From contig JBLNDJ010000052.1 of NCBI GenBank assembly GCA_050261515.1, positions 62,001-126,000 on the forward strand: a stretch of DNA of 64,000 nucleotides. Reading direction: 5' to 3'. The stretch's first letter is position 1, and every line of letters starts with the position of its first letter. Below the pieces are notes generated by a model that saw only the letters and a list, made by a program, of their open reading frames with translations, did no database searches and was not told where the DNA came from. This DNA is from JBLNDJ01 sp050261515. Its GTDB lineage: Bacteria; Acidobacteriota; Terriglobia; Bryobacterales; Bryobacteraceae. Below are positions 48,640-57,336 of this stretch, piece after piece. The position numbers and the translations under genes are program-made.

Positions 48640-49866
48640 TTACTGCTCGCCCGGTTTGACGCGGCGCCAGCCGCCGCCCGGCTGGCCGGAACTCTGGTCG
48701 GGCTGCGGCTGCGCCGCCGGAGCCGGAGCGCTCGAGCCGATCGCCGGACCCTCGGAAACAGGTCCGTTCACCGCGGGCCTGCGCTTCGGAGGCGTGGTGG
48801 AGCTGTCGCTGCTCGCCACTGCGGGTTCCGCCCCCGCGGAGGGCGTGATGTAGACGCGCCGGTATCGCACTTCTGCCCCCGGATAGCGGCTGCGCGCGGC
48901 GTCCGCCAGCTCCACTTCGACGCCGCGCTCCTCGCCGGGCTTCGCGCCCGGGGGCAGGTTGAAGTGCAGCGCGTAGCGCTGGCGTATGCGTGAGAGCGTC
49001 GATTCAAGCGCGGAGGCGTCGCCGGCGGGCATGCTGTCGCCGCCCGAGGCGCGCGCGATTTCGGAGGTCCCGGCGGATTTTGTCGGGTGCATCATCACGC
49101 CGCCTCCCCCGGGACCGCCCGGGCCACGGCCGCCGTAAGGTCCGCGCGGGCGCCCCAGGATCACACCGCCGGGCCACCCGCCGCCTCCACCGCCGCCCGG
49201 CCACCCGCCGCCGCGCCCCATTCCTCCGCCGTGACGCATTGCGTCCGGCGCGATCAGAGCGCTCATGACCGTGTCTGCTTTGGCAAGCGCGCGGCCCACG
49301 CCCTCATCGTCGCGGTCCCGCTCCGTGCGGTCGTCCGTGAGAATCACGATGGCGTGCCGCGCATCGCGCCGTCCTTCACGGCCCACGTATGCGGCCGCGT
49401 CCAGCATGCCGCGCGTAATATCCGTGCCGCCGCGAAACGTCTCGTCGCGGAGCAGCGCTTCAAACTCGCGCTCGGCCTCGCTTTTGTCGGACCGGAAAGG
49501 CAGGCGCAGTCTGGTCGAGCGGTCGAACACCATGATCGCGACGCGGTCCTGCTCGCTGAGCACGCGAAACGCCTGGCGCGCGGCCGACGCGATCGTCTCC
49601 ACGTGCGGGCGCATGCTGGCGCTCACATCGAGCAGCAGCAGCACGTCCACGGGCATGTCTTCGCTGGCGAAGTTGCGGATCTCCTGCGGGCGCCCGTCTT
49701 CCTTGAGCACGAAGTCGCGCGCATTCAGCCCGGTGATGGCGCGGTTGTCGCGGTCCACCACCTGCGCGTCCACGCGGGCCAGCGACACGCCGGTCTTGAA
49801 GACCACGTCCTCGGCCGGAAGCAGGCCCGCAACCGCGAGCAGCAGAAGACCAGCGCCGCGCACCAT
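48640..49866 (-). CDS. VWFA-related acidobacterial-domain protein, glycine-rich variant
   Basis: 408 residues from the ATG at 49866. A signal peptide (MVRGAGLLLLAVAGLLPA) precedes the N-terminal domain VDAQVVDRDNRAITGLNARDF and the VWA domain with MIDAS motif DVSAS and the matching GGTDITRGM and TDDRT loops. Unlike its tandem paralogue it has a Gly/Trp/Pro-rich insertion near residues 230-270 (GGGWPGGGG type) and a Pro-rich C-terminal tail. Such proteins are exported and probably bind other proteins through the metal site. It is third in the run tesA-like gene, VWA, VWA. Confidence 0.85.
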   Translation of the reverse strand: MVRGAGLLLLAVAGLLPAEDVVFKTGVSLARVDAQVVDRDNRAITGLNARDFVLKEDGRPQEIRNFASEDMPVDVLLLLDVSASMRPHVETIASAARQAFRVLSEQDRVAIMVFDRSTRLRLPFRSDKSEAEREFEALLRDETFRGGTDITRGMLDAAAYVGREGRRDARHAIVILTDDRTERDRDDEGVGRALAKADTVMSALIAPDAMRHGGGMGRGGGWPGGGGGGGWPGGVILGRPRGPYGGRGPGGPGGGGVMMHPTKSAGTSEIARASGGDSMPAGDASALESTLSRIRQRYALHFNLPPGAKPGEERGVEVELADAARSRYPGAEVRYRRVYITPSAGAEPAVASSDSSTTPPKRRPAVNGPVSEGPAIGSSAPAPAAQPQPDQSSGQPGGGWRRVKPGEQ

Positions 49867-49900
49867 TCTGAGTATTGGTACGCGCCGCGCTGCAGGCGGG

Positions 49901-50875
49901 TTACTTGGGCGCGGACGGCATAATGTAAACGCGCCGGTAGCGCACCTCGGCGCCGCGATAAAGTTTGCGCGCGGCCTCCGACAGCCCCACCTCCACGTCG
50001 CGTTCCTCGCCCGGCGTCGCGTCCGGAGGCTGATAGAAATGCAGCGCGTAGCGATGCCGTATGCGCGAGAGCGTCGCTTCGAGCGCCGAGGCGTCGTTCG
50101 CCGGAACACTGTCGCCTCCCGAGGCATCGGCGATCTGGGAAGTTCCCGCGGAGAGCATGCTCGCCGCCATCCCGTCGTAAGCCGCGCGCCGCGTGGGCAC
50201 GACGCCGTCGCGCCCCACGCGCGGACGCTGCCGCAGCCGGATCGCATCCGCCGCGATGAGCGCGCTCATGACCGTATCCGCGTTCGTCAGCGCGCGCCCC
50301 ACGCGCTCGTCGTCGCGATACCGCTCGGTGCGGTCGTCGGTCAGGATTACGATCGCACGCCGCGCGTCGCGCCGCCCCTCGCGCCCGATGTACTCGGCCG
50401 CGTCCAGCATTCCGCGCGTGATGTCCGTGCCGCCGCGGAACGACTCCTGCTCGACCAGCGCCTCGAACTCGCGCTCGGCCTCGTTCTTGTCGGACCGGAA
50501 CGGCAGGCGCAGCCGCGTCGTGCGGTCGAACACCATGATCCCGATGCGGTCCCGGTCGCTCAGAACTCGGAACGCCTCGTGCGCGGTCGATGCGATCAGC
50601 TCCACGTGCGGGCGCATGCTGGCGCTCACGTCGAGCAGCAGCAGCACGTCCACCGGCATGCTCTCGCTGGCGAAGTTGCGTATCTCCTGCGGCCGCCCGG
50701 CTTCCTTGAGGGTGAAGTCGTCCACCGTGAGGCCCGCGATGGCGTGGTTGTTGCGGTCCACCACCTGCGCGTCCACGCGCACCAGCGCGACGTCGGTCCG
50801 GAACACAATTTCGTCGTCGGAAGGCTGCTCTCCGCCCGCCAAAGCGAGCAGCGCCAGACACGCGGAACCCAGCAT
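49901..50875 (-). CDS. VWFA-related acidobacterial-domain protein
   Basis: 324 residues with a short signal (MLGSACLALLALAGG). The same order is seen as in the paralogue: VDAQVVDRNNHAIAGLTVDDF, then the VWA domain with DVSAS (MIDAS), GGTDITRGM and TDDRTERYRDD, and a C-terminal beta region ending RYRRVYIMPS. It lacks the glycine-rich insertion and the Pro-rich tail. The two proteins are clearly a tandem duplication, with long stretches of identity such as NFAS-MPVDVLLLLDVSASMRP. It starts 16 bp after the tesA-like gene ends. Confidence 0.85.
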   Translation of the reverse strand: MLGSACLALLALAGGEQPSDDEIVFRTDVALVRVDAQVVDRNNHAIAGLTVDDFTLKEAGRPQEIRNFASESMPVDVLLLLDVSASMRPHVELIASTAHEAFRVLSDRDRIGIMVFDRTTRLRLPFRSDKNEAEREFEALVEQESFRGGTDITRGMLDAAEYIGREGRRDARRAIVILTDDRTERYRDDERVGRALTNADTVMSALIAADAIRLRQRPRVGRDGVVPTRRAAYDGMAASMLSAGTSQIADASGGDSVPANDASALEATLSRIRHRYALHFYQPPDATPGEERDVEVGLSEAARKLYRGAEVRYRRVYIMPSAPK

Positions 50876-50891
50876 TTGCCTCGATTGTACG

Positions 50892-51569
50892 CTATTCGAG
50901 CAGCGGAAGGAGGTATTTCATCACGTTCTGCGCGACTTTCTCGTTGCCCGCAGCGGCCGGGTGGAGCCCGTCGGCCTGCATCAACTCCGGCCGCGTGGCC
51001 ACGCCGTCGAGCAGGAACGGCACCAGCGCGACTTTCTTCTCTCGCGCCAGGCCGCGGAACACGGCCTCGAAGCTGCGGATGTAATCGGAGCCGTAGTTGC
51101 GCGGCAGCGTCATGCCGCACAGCAGCACGGCGGCGCCCGCTTCCTGAAACGCGTCGATCATGCGGGCGAGGTTCTCGCGCGTCGCCTCGGCGGGAAGACC
51201 GCGCAGGCCGTCGTTCGCGCCCAGTTCGAGAATCACGACCGCCGGTTTGAGCGCGAGCGCCGCGCCCGTGCGCGCAAGGCCCCCATTCGTCGTATCGCCC
51301 GAGATCCCCTGGTTGACCACGCGATATTTGTATCCGGCGCGGTCCAGGTCTCTCTGGAGGAAATCCGCGTAGCTCTGCCCGGGCTCGACGCCCTGCCCCG
51401 CCGTCAGGCTGTTTCCGAAGGCAACAATGACGGGCCTCCTATCGGCGGGCGGTGGAGGCGGAGGAGCCGTCGAGGCAGGCTCCGGGCGCTGGTCTTCCCG
51501 CGAGCATCCGGCGAACGCCAGCGCCAGGCACGCGATCGCAACACGCCACGTCGTCACACCTGCCATCAT
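50892..51569 (-). CDS. TesA-like SGNH/GDSL esterase lipoprotein
   Basis: 225 residues. A lipoprotein signal ends in AFAGC and a proline run follows. SGNH blocks are complete: Ser54 in FGNSLTAGQG, Gly91 in GISGDT, Asn119 in LGANDGLRG and Asp200/His203 in DGLHP. The GNSLTAG and GANDGLRGLP segments are of the TesA (thioesterase I / lysophospholipase L1) type. It is divergent from an ABC transporter pair, 15 bp apart, the same order as tesA-ybbA-ybbP in E. coli. It acts in the periplasm on acyl esters or thioesters. Confidence 0.9.
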   Translation of the reverse strand: MMAGVTTWRVAIACLALAFAGCSREDQRPEPASTAPPPPPPADRRPVIVAFGNSLTAGQGVEPGQSYADFLQRDLDRAGYKYRVVNQGISGDTTNGGLARTGAALALKPAVVILELGANDGLRGLPAEATRENLARMIDAFQEAGAAVLLCGMTLPRNYGSDYIRSFEAVFRGLAREKKVALVPFLLDGVATRPELMQADGLHPAAAGNEKVAQNVMKYLLPLLE

Positions 51570-51584
51570 AAAAAGAAATCTGCC

Positions 51585-52277
51585 ATGGACGGCTTCATTC
51601 TCTCCCTGCGGGGCGTCACCAAGTCCATCGACACGGGCTCGCACCGCGTCGAGATCCTTCGCGGCATCGATATGGAAATCGCGCGCGGCGAGTATGTCGC
51701 GATCATGGGCGCGTCCGGCTCGGGCAAGTCCACGCTGCTCGGCCTGCTGGCCGGGCTCGATTCTCCGACGAGCGGCTCCATCCTGCTCGACGGCGTCGAG
51801 ATCTCGCGCCTTTCCGAGGACCGCCTCGCGGACCTGCGCGGCCGTAAGATCGGTTTCGTGTTCCAGAGCTATCAGCTCATTCCCACGCTCACGGCCGAAG
51901 AGAACGTGCTGCTCCCCGCCGAGCTCGCCGGAGAGAACGGCCGCGCTTCCATCGAACGCGCGCGCTCGCTGCTCAAGACCGTCGGGCTCGCGGACCGCGC
52001 CGGCCACTACCCCGTCCAGCTCTCCGGAGGCGAGCAGCAGCGCGTCGCGCTCGCTCGCGCCTTCATGCGCCGCCCGCCGCTTCTGCTCGCCGACGAGCCC
52101 ACCGGCAATCTCGATTCCGAAAGCGGACGACTCGTTCTCGAGCTGCTGCTCGAACTGAACCGGCGGGAGGGCGCGACGCTCGTGCTCGTCACACACGACG
52201 CCGAGCTGGCCGCGCATGCCGGCCGCATCGTGACCATGAAGGACGGCCGCATCGTCGCCGGCGAGGTGCGGGCATGA
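51585..52277 (+). CDS. ABC transporter ATP-binding protein, YbbA/LolD type
   Basis: 230 residues from the ATG at 51585. Walker A is GASGSGKST at 42-50, the Q-loop is FVFQSYQL, the signature LSGGEQQRVALARAF begins at 146, Walker B is LLLADE at 166-171 and the H-loop is VTHD. The pattern is that of the LolD/MacB/YbbA group, which powers extraction or mechanotransmission, not uptake. Its stop overlaps the permease start (ATGA). The divergent neighbour is a TesA-like esterase, the same arrangement as in enterobacteria. Confidence 0.92.
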   Translation: MDGFILSLRGVTKSIDTGSHRVEILRGIDMEIARGEYVAIMGASGSGKSTLLGLLAGLDSPTSGSILLDGVEISRLSEDRLADLRGRKIGFVFQSYQLIPTLTAEENVLLPAELAGENGRASIERARSLLKTVGLADRAGHYPVQLSGGEQQRVALARAFMRRPPLLLADEPTGNLDSESGRLVLELLLELNRREGATLVLVTHDAELAAHAGRIVTMKDGRIVAGEVRA

Positions 52278-54751
52278 AGATGGCGTGGCGCGAGGCGCGC
52301 GCCTCCGCGGCGAAATTCGCTTTTGTCGCCTTGGGCGTCGCGGCGGGCGTGGGCGCGCTCACCGGCGTGCGCGGATTTTCCGCCGCCTTCCACGACACGC
52401 TTCGCCGCGAAGCCCGAACGCTGCTGGCGTCGGACCTGATGCTGCGCCAGTTCGCCGAGCCCACGCCCGCACAGCTTGCGCGGCTCGATCCCTGGCTCAA
52501 ACGCGGCGTCCGCATGACGCGCATCACCGAAACCGTCTCGATGATGAGCGCCGCGCCCGGCGCGATGCCCGCCCTGGTCGCGGTCAAGGCAGTCGATCCG
52601 CGCGTCTACCCGTTCTATGGGCGCGTGCGCTTCGACCCGGAAACGCCGCTCGCCCGCGCGCTCACGCCCGGAACCATCGGCGTCTCCGAAGACCTGCTGT
52701 TTCGTCTGAAGCTCCAGCCCGGCGCGACCGCGCGGCTGGGTTCGGGCGAGTTCCGCATCGCCGCCATCGTCCGCCGCGAGCCCGACCGCATGACCGGCTC
52801 CTTCAACGTCGGCCCGCGCGTGCTACTCTCGGCCGAAGGCCTGGAACGCACCGGGCTGCTCGTGTCCGGCTCGCGCGCCTCCCGGCGCCTGCTGTTCAAG
52901 CTGCCCGCGCAGGGCACGGGAGTCGGGCAGTTCAGCGCCGCCCTGCGAAAGATCTTTCCCGAGGCGCTCGTCGCCGACTACCGCGAAGGCCACCCATTCG
53001 TGTCCGGCCTGCTCGACCGGGCAACCACGTTCCTCAGCCTCGTCTCGCTCATCGCCCTGATCGTGGGCGCGCTCGGCGTCGCGATGGCTATCTACTCGCA
53101 CATACAGCAGCGGCTCGATACGATCGCGGTGCTGAAGTGCCTCGGCGCGCGCTCGGGGCAAATCATGCGCATTTACGTGCTGCAAACGCTGCTGCTCGGC
53201 CTCGCGGGAGGGCTCGCCGGAATCGCCGTCGGGGCGTTGGTGCAGCGTATGTTCCCACTGCTGCTCGCGCGATACTTCGACCTCGGTCCCATCCCCTGGA
53301 GTCCCGCATTCGCACTCGAAGGCCTTGCCGCGGGAATCCTGGTCACGCTGCTGTTCACCATTCCGCCGCTGCTCGCGGTGCGCCACGTCAAGCCCGCGCT
53401 CATTCTCCGGCGCGACATGGCCGAGTCGCGGCCGCCCTGGAAAGAGCGCCTGCGCCGGCAGCTTCCCGCGATCGCGGCGGGCTTGCTGATTCTGGCGGGA
53501 CTCGGCGCGATCGCGGCCTGGCTCGCCAACCCGCCGCGCGCGGGCGCCTACTTCGCCGGAGGATTGATCGCCGCGTTTCTCGTCCTGGGCGCGGTGGCGC
53601 GGCTGCTGCTCGGCGCGCTGCGCCTGCTCCTGCGATGGTCTCCGGTGCGCCTGCCGGTCGCGGTGCGCCATGGCGCGGCGAACCTCTACCGCCCGGGCAA
53701 CCACGCGGCCAGCGTGCTGGTCGCGCTCGGCATCGGGGTGATGTTCACTCTCACGATTTACCTGGTGCAGAAATCGCTGCTGATCGAAGTAGCGAGCGCG
53801 GCCCCGCCCGGCGCCCCGAACGTTTTCCTGCTCAACGTCACGCCCGACAATCGCGACGCCGTCGCCCGCTTCCTGAACGCGCGCAAGGACGTTCTGGGCA
53901 AGCCGCGCCTGGTGCCGATCGTGCCCGCGCGCCTGCTGCTTGCCGGTCAGAAGGCGTACACGCGGCAGGCCGCCTGGTTCGAGGAAAAGCCCGAGGACGT
54001 CGAAGTGCGTCGCGGCGCGTGGTGGCGCGCGGGCGATGCAGCGCCGCAGGTGTCCGTCTCCGAACGCGCGGCCTCGCGCTTCCACATCAAACCCGGCATG
54101 ACGCTCCACTGGGAGTGCTTCGGCCGCGAGTTCGACGCGCGCGTGGCAGCCATACACCGCGGCGGGGCGGTCCGCATGCAGGACAGCGAATTCCTGTTCA
54201 ACCGCGCCGCGCTCGCCGGCTTCCCCACGCAATGGTTCGGCATGGCGCGCGTGGCGCCGAGGGACGCGCCCGCGTTCCAGCGCGGCGTCTTCGAGCGCTT
54301 CCCCTCCGTCACCGCTGTCAATGTCGCCGACATCCTCGCGATGGTTCAGGAAGTCATCGACCAGGCCGCGCGCGGCGTCCGGTTCATCTCGGCGTTCGCG
54401 ATTCTGGCGGGCGCGATCATCCTCGCCTCGACGGTAGCGGGAACGCGCCTGCGCCGCTCCCGCGAAGCGGCCGTGCTGAAGACGCTCGGAGCCCGCCGCG
54501 CGCGGCTGATCTCGATTTTCTCGGTGGAGTTCGCAATCCTGGGCGCGGCCGCGGGCCTGATGGGCGGCGCACTCGCGACCATCTTTTCGCGCCTGCTCCT
54601 CACGCGCCTGCTCGACGCGAAGTTCGAGTGGGAGCTGCTGCCGAATCTGGCGACCATCCTGCTCACCGCGGGCCTGGCGCTCGCCACCGGCTGGCTGGCA
54701 TCGCTGCGCATTCTCAGGCAGAGGCCGCTCGAGGTGCTGCGCGACGAGTAG
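52274..54751 (+). CDS. FtsX-like ABC permease, YbbP type
   Basis: 825 residues, close to the length of E. coli YbbP. After an N-terminal helix and a large periplasmic domain (about 45-230), three helices follow (about 250-370) containing the FtsX motif KCLGARSGQIMRIYVLQTLLLG, then helices at about 395-480, a second periplasmic domain, and a last FtsX unit (about 695-815) with KTLGARRARLISIFSVEFAILG. The two repeats and ten or so membrane segments are as in YbbP. It works with the ATPase whose gene it overlaps. The substrate, perhaps a lipid or lipoprotein, is unknown. Confidence 0.9.
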   Translation: MKMAWREARASAAKFAFVALGVAAGVGALTGVRGFSAAFHDTLRREARTLLASDLMLRQFAEPTPAQLARLDPWLKRGVRMTRITETVSMMSAAPGAMPALVAVKAVDPRVYPFYGRVRFDPETPLARALTPGTIGVSEDLLFRLKLQPGATARLGSGEFRIAAIVRREPDRMTGSFNVGPRVLLSAEGLERTGLLVSGSRASRRLLFKLPAQGTGVGQFSAALRKIFPEALVADYREGHPFVSGLLDRATTFLSLVSLIALIVGALGVAMAIYSHIQQRLDTIAVLKCLGARSGQIMRIYVLQTLLLGLAGGLAGIAVGALVQRMFPLLLARYFDLGPIPWSPAFALEGLAAGILVTLLFTIPPLLAVRHVKPALILRRDMAESRPPWKERLRRQLPAIAAGLLILAGLGAIAAWLANPPRAGAYFAGGLIAAFLVLGAVARLLLGALRLLLRWSPVRLPVAVRHGAANLYRPGNHAASVLVALGIGVMFTLTIYLVQKSLLIEVASAAPPGAPNVFLLNVTPDNRDAVARFLNARKDVLGKPRLVPIVPARLLLAGQKAYTRQAAWFEEKPEDVEVRRGAWWRAGDAAPQVSVSERAASRFHIKPGMTLHWECFGREFDARVAAIHRGGAVRMQDSEFLFNRAALAGFPTQWFGMARVAPRDAPAFQRGVFERFPSVTAVNVADILAMVQEVIDQAARGVRFISAFAILAGAIILASTVAGTRLRRSREAAVLKTLGARRARLISIFSVEFAILGAAAGLMGGALATIFSRLLLTRLLDAKFEWELLPNLATILLTAGLALATGWLASLRILRQRPLEVLRDE

Positions 54752-55909
54752 CTAGCGTGTCGCCTGGGCAAGCCTGACCGAAACCGCCGCGGGCGTGGCT
54801 CGCTCGAGGTGGACGCCCGGAGGCAGGCCGAGATTCTTCGGCCGTATGTGCACGGTTCGCGAGCCCGGACGCGCGCCGCTGAGATCGAACGTCGCGATCA
54901 GGCGGTTCAGGCCGGCCGACTCCATCATGAGCGCGTTGCCGCGTAGCTGCACCTCCACTTCGGATGCCGACTGCGCCGCGATGGTCATGCCCTGAGGGAC
55001 GCCGCTGAAGGCCACCGGAACGTTGACGGTCCGGACGGTGGTGCCGGTCGTGTAGATCGCGGTCGCCCAGACCGCCGCCGCAAGGCCGATGGCAGCGAGC
55101 TTGAACGGCACGTCGCGCGTGAGCGCCAGCCGCAGCCTTTCCACCCAGCTCAGCTCGGGGCTCGATTCGAGATGCGCCAGCAGCGCCGCCATCTGTTCGC
55201 TGTTGCGCATTTCACGAATCTTGCCGTCCTGAAACAGCGTGACCGTGCCGCGCTGCTCGGAGACCGCGATCACGAGAGCGTCCGACCGTTCGGCCAGGCC
55301 CATGGCGGCGCGGTGGCGCGTCCCGAAGGCGACCGGCAGATCGGTGCGCCGGGTGAGCGGCAGCACGGCACGGGCGCGCGCCAGCGTCGGGCCGTCGATG
55401 ATGATGGCTCCATCGTGCATCGGCGATTCCTTCTGGAAGATCGCTTCGATCAGCTCGCGGGAGACGTGCGCGCCGACCGGCGTACCGGCCTGGATCAGTT
55501 CGGTAACCGAATCCTTGCGCACGATGACGATCAGCGCCCCGATGAAACTCTGCGCCAGCGTAAAGGCCGCTTCCGCGACGGCCCGGTTCGTGGGCGTGAG
55601 CGACGCGCTCTTGCGCCAGCCGGAACGCAGCAGCGTATCGAGCCGCATGAAGGCGTGGCGCAGCTCGGGCTGGAACACCACCAGCAGCACCGCGATCGCG
55701 AGGAAGCCGGCGGCCGTGAGCACCCAGCTCGTGATCACGAGGTCGTAGTTGCGCGCCAGCAGCGCGCCCAGGTGCAGCGCGACGATGCCTGCGAAGATCC
55801 GCACCGCGCGCGCCTGCCTGGTCCAGCGCAGCACGATGTAGATGGCGCCGGCCAGGACGGCGAAATCGACGGCGTTCTGCCAGCGTATGAGCGGCATACC
55901 GCTTCTCAT
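54752..55909 (-). CDS. cdaA: Membrane diadenylate cyclase CdaA, apparently fused to a YbbR/CdaR-like domain
   Basis: 385 residues. Three N-terminal helices (about 12-30, 36-53, 60-79) precede the DAC domain, which has the catalytic DGA (166-168, in MHDGAIII) and RHR (198-200, in TRHRAAMGLAE) motifs. The enzyme makes c-di-AMP from two ATP. After residue 250 a further hydrophobic segment (LAAIGLAAAVWATAIYT) and about 100 residues resembling a YbbR domain follow (VPVAFSGVPQGMTI, VEVQLRGNALMM, LIATFDLSGARPG). In Firmicutes cdaA and cdaR are separate genes, and CdaR regulates CdaA. Here both seem joined in one chain. Confidence 0.88.
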   Translation of the reverse strand: MRSGMPLIRWQNAVDFAVLAGAIYIVLRWTRQARAVRIFAGIVALHLGALLARNYDLVITSWVLTAAGFLAIAVLLVVFQPELRHAFMRLDTLLRSGWRKSASLTPTNRAVAEAAFTLAQSFIGALIVIVRKDSVTELIQAGTPVGAHVSRELIEAIFQKESPMHDGAIIIDGPTLARARAVLPLTRRTDLPVAFGTRHRAAMGLAERSDALVIAVSEQRGTVTLFQDGKIREMRNSEQMAALLAHLESSPELSWVERLRLALTRDVPFKLAAIGLAAAVWATAIYTTGTTVRTVNVPVAFSGVPQGMTIAAQSASEVEVQLRGNALMMESAGLNRLIATFDLSGARPGSRTVHIRPKNLGLPPGVHLERATPAAVSVRLAQATR

Positions 55910-55995
55910 TATGGGACGGTCGCTTGCTTCACGGTCGCGCCTTCCCCCCGAAATCGCGGCTCTCTAATCCGGCGGCTCGTAGTATAGTGCCTGAC

Positions 55996-57336
55996 ATGAA
56001 ACACTCGAGGCGCGGGTTCCTTGGCGCAATCACCGCGGCTTCCTACGGGCGCATTCTCGGCGCGAACGACCGCGCCGGGCTGGGTTTCATAGGCTACGGT
56101 CTCATCGGCGCGCGGCACGTCGAGGATTTCAAAACGCTGCCGGACGCCGATCTCGTCGCTGTCTCCGATGTCTATCAGCCGCGCCTGGAACAGGGCCTCG
56201 CCGCCTGCGGGCCGCGCGCGAAGGGCTACGCCGATTTCCGCCGACTGCTCGACGACAGGAACGTAGACGCGGTCGTGATCTCGACGCCCGACCACTGGCA
56301 TGCGCTCCAGACGATTCTCGCCTGCGCCGCGGGTAAGGACGTCTATGTCGAAAAGCCGATGACGCTGTTCGTGGCCGAAGGCCGCTGGATGGCCACTGCC
56401 GCGCGCCGCTACAACCGCGTCGTGACCGCCGGAACGCAGCAGCGCAGCGGTCCGCACTACCGCGAGGCCGTCAGGCTGGTGCGCGGCGGCGCCCTCGGCA
56501 AGGTGCACAGCGTGCGCATCGGCGCGTACCGGAACATCATGCCGGGCTTCGGCGCCGCGCCTGAGGCCGCGCCTCCGCCGGGCCTCGACTACGATTTGTG
56601 GCTGGGGCCCGCGCCCGAGCGTCCTTACAGCCGCCATCGCGCCCTGTACCACTTCCGCTGGTTCTGGGATTACTCGGGCGGCCAGATGACGAACCTCGGG
56701 ACGCACGAGATCGACATCGTCCACTGGGCGATGCAGGTGAACGGACCGCGCGCTGTGTCCTCGAGCGGCGGACGCTTCGCGCTCGAAGACGACGGAGAGA
56801 CGCCCGACACGCAGGACGCGATCTTCGAATACCCCGGTTTCACAGCGGTGGTCTCCGTCCGCGAGGCCGCGCGCAGCAGGCAGGCGGGCGGCGCGTTCGA
56901 GATCTACGGCACCAGGGCGTCGATGTCGCTTTCGCGCAACGGATTCGAGCTGACGCCGGAGATGAAGATCTGGCCGGAGAACGCGATTCCGGCGTGGTCC
57001 GCGCCCGCCGGGCACCCGCCCCACCGCGCCGATGTGAAGCCCGAATCGCAGGCGCAGCCGCTCCGGGGCACAGGCTCCGAGGACGAGCAGATGCGGCTGC
57101 ACGCGCGCAATTTCGTGGATTGCATCAAGTCGCGGCAGCGGCCCGCGGCGGATGTCGAGGACGCGCACCGCGTCTCGGCCGCGTGCCATCTCGCGAACCT
57201 TTCTCTGCGGCTCGGCCGCAAGATCCGGTGGGATGCGGACGCCGAGAGCATCCCGGACGACGCCGAGGCGACGGCCGCGCTCGTGCGCCCTTACCGCGAA
57301 CCGTGGGCCCGGGAGATGAGGAGCCTGAACCTGTGA
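55996..57336 (+). CDS. Exported Gfo/Idh/MocA-family oxidoreductase
   Basis: 446 residues from the ATG at 55996. A Tat-like signal (SRRGFLGAITAA) opens the protein. The Rossmann motif is GFIGYGLIGARH, the catalytic EKP is at 119-121 (VYVEKPM), and the C-terminal substrate domain has WFWDYSGGQMTNLGTHEIDIVHW, typical of the exported sugar oxidoreductases of Acidobacteria and Planctomycetes. These enzymes oxidise or reduce sugars at C2 or C3, possibly to 3-keto-sugars. Its stop overlaps the next gene's start (GTGA), so the pair forms one unit with an isomerase-like protein. Confidence 0.9.
   Translation: MKHSRRGFLGAITAASYGRILGANDRAGLGFIGYGLIGARHVEDFKTLPDADLVAVSDVYQPRLEQGLAACGPRAKGYADFRRLLDDRNVDAVVISTPDHWHALQTILACAAGKDVYVEKPMTLFVAEGRWMATAARRYNRVVTAGTQQRSGPHYREAVRLVRGGALGKVHSVRIGAYRNIMPGFGAAPEAAPPPGLDYDLWLGPAPERPYSRHRALYHFRWFWDYSGGQMTNLGTHEIDIVHWAMQVNGPRAVSSSGGRFALEDDGETPDTQDAIFEYPGFTAVVSVREAARSRQAGGAFEIYGTRASMSLSRNGFELTPEMKIWPENAIPAWSAPAGHPPHRADVKPESQAQPLRGTGSEDEQMRLHARNFVDCIKSRQRPAADVEDAHRVSAACHLANLSLRLGRKIRWDADAESIPDDAEATAALVRPYREPWAREMRSLNL

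Noticed and set aside
52285..54777. 830-codon plus-strand frame overlapping the YbbP-type permease gene
   Set aside because: Its product is extremely Arg/Pro/Ala-rich with no membrane or domain pattern; the other frame has FtsX motifs and an ATGA overlap with the ATPase gene.
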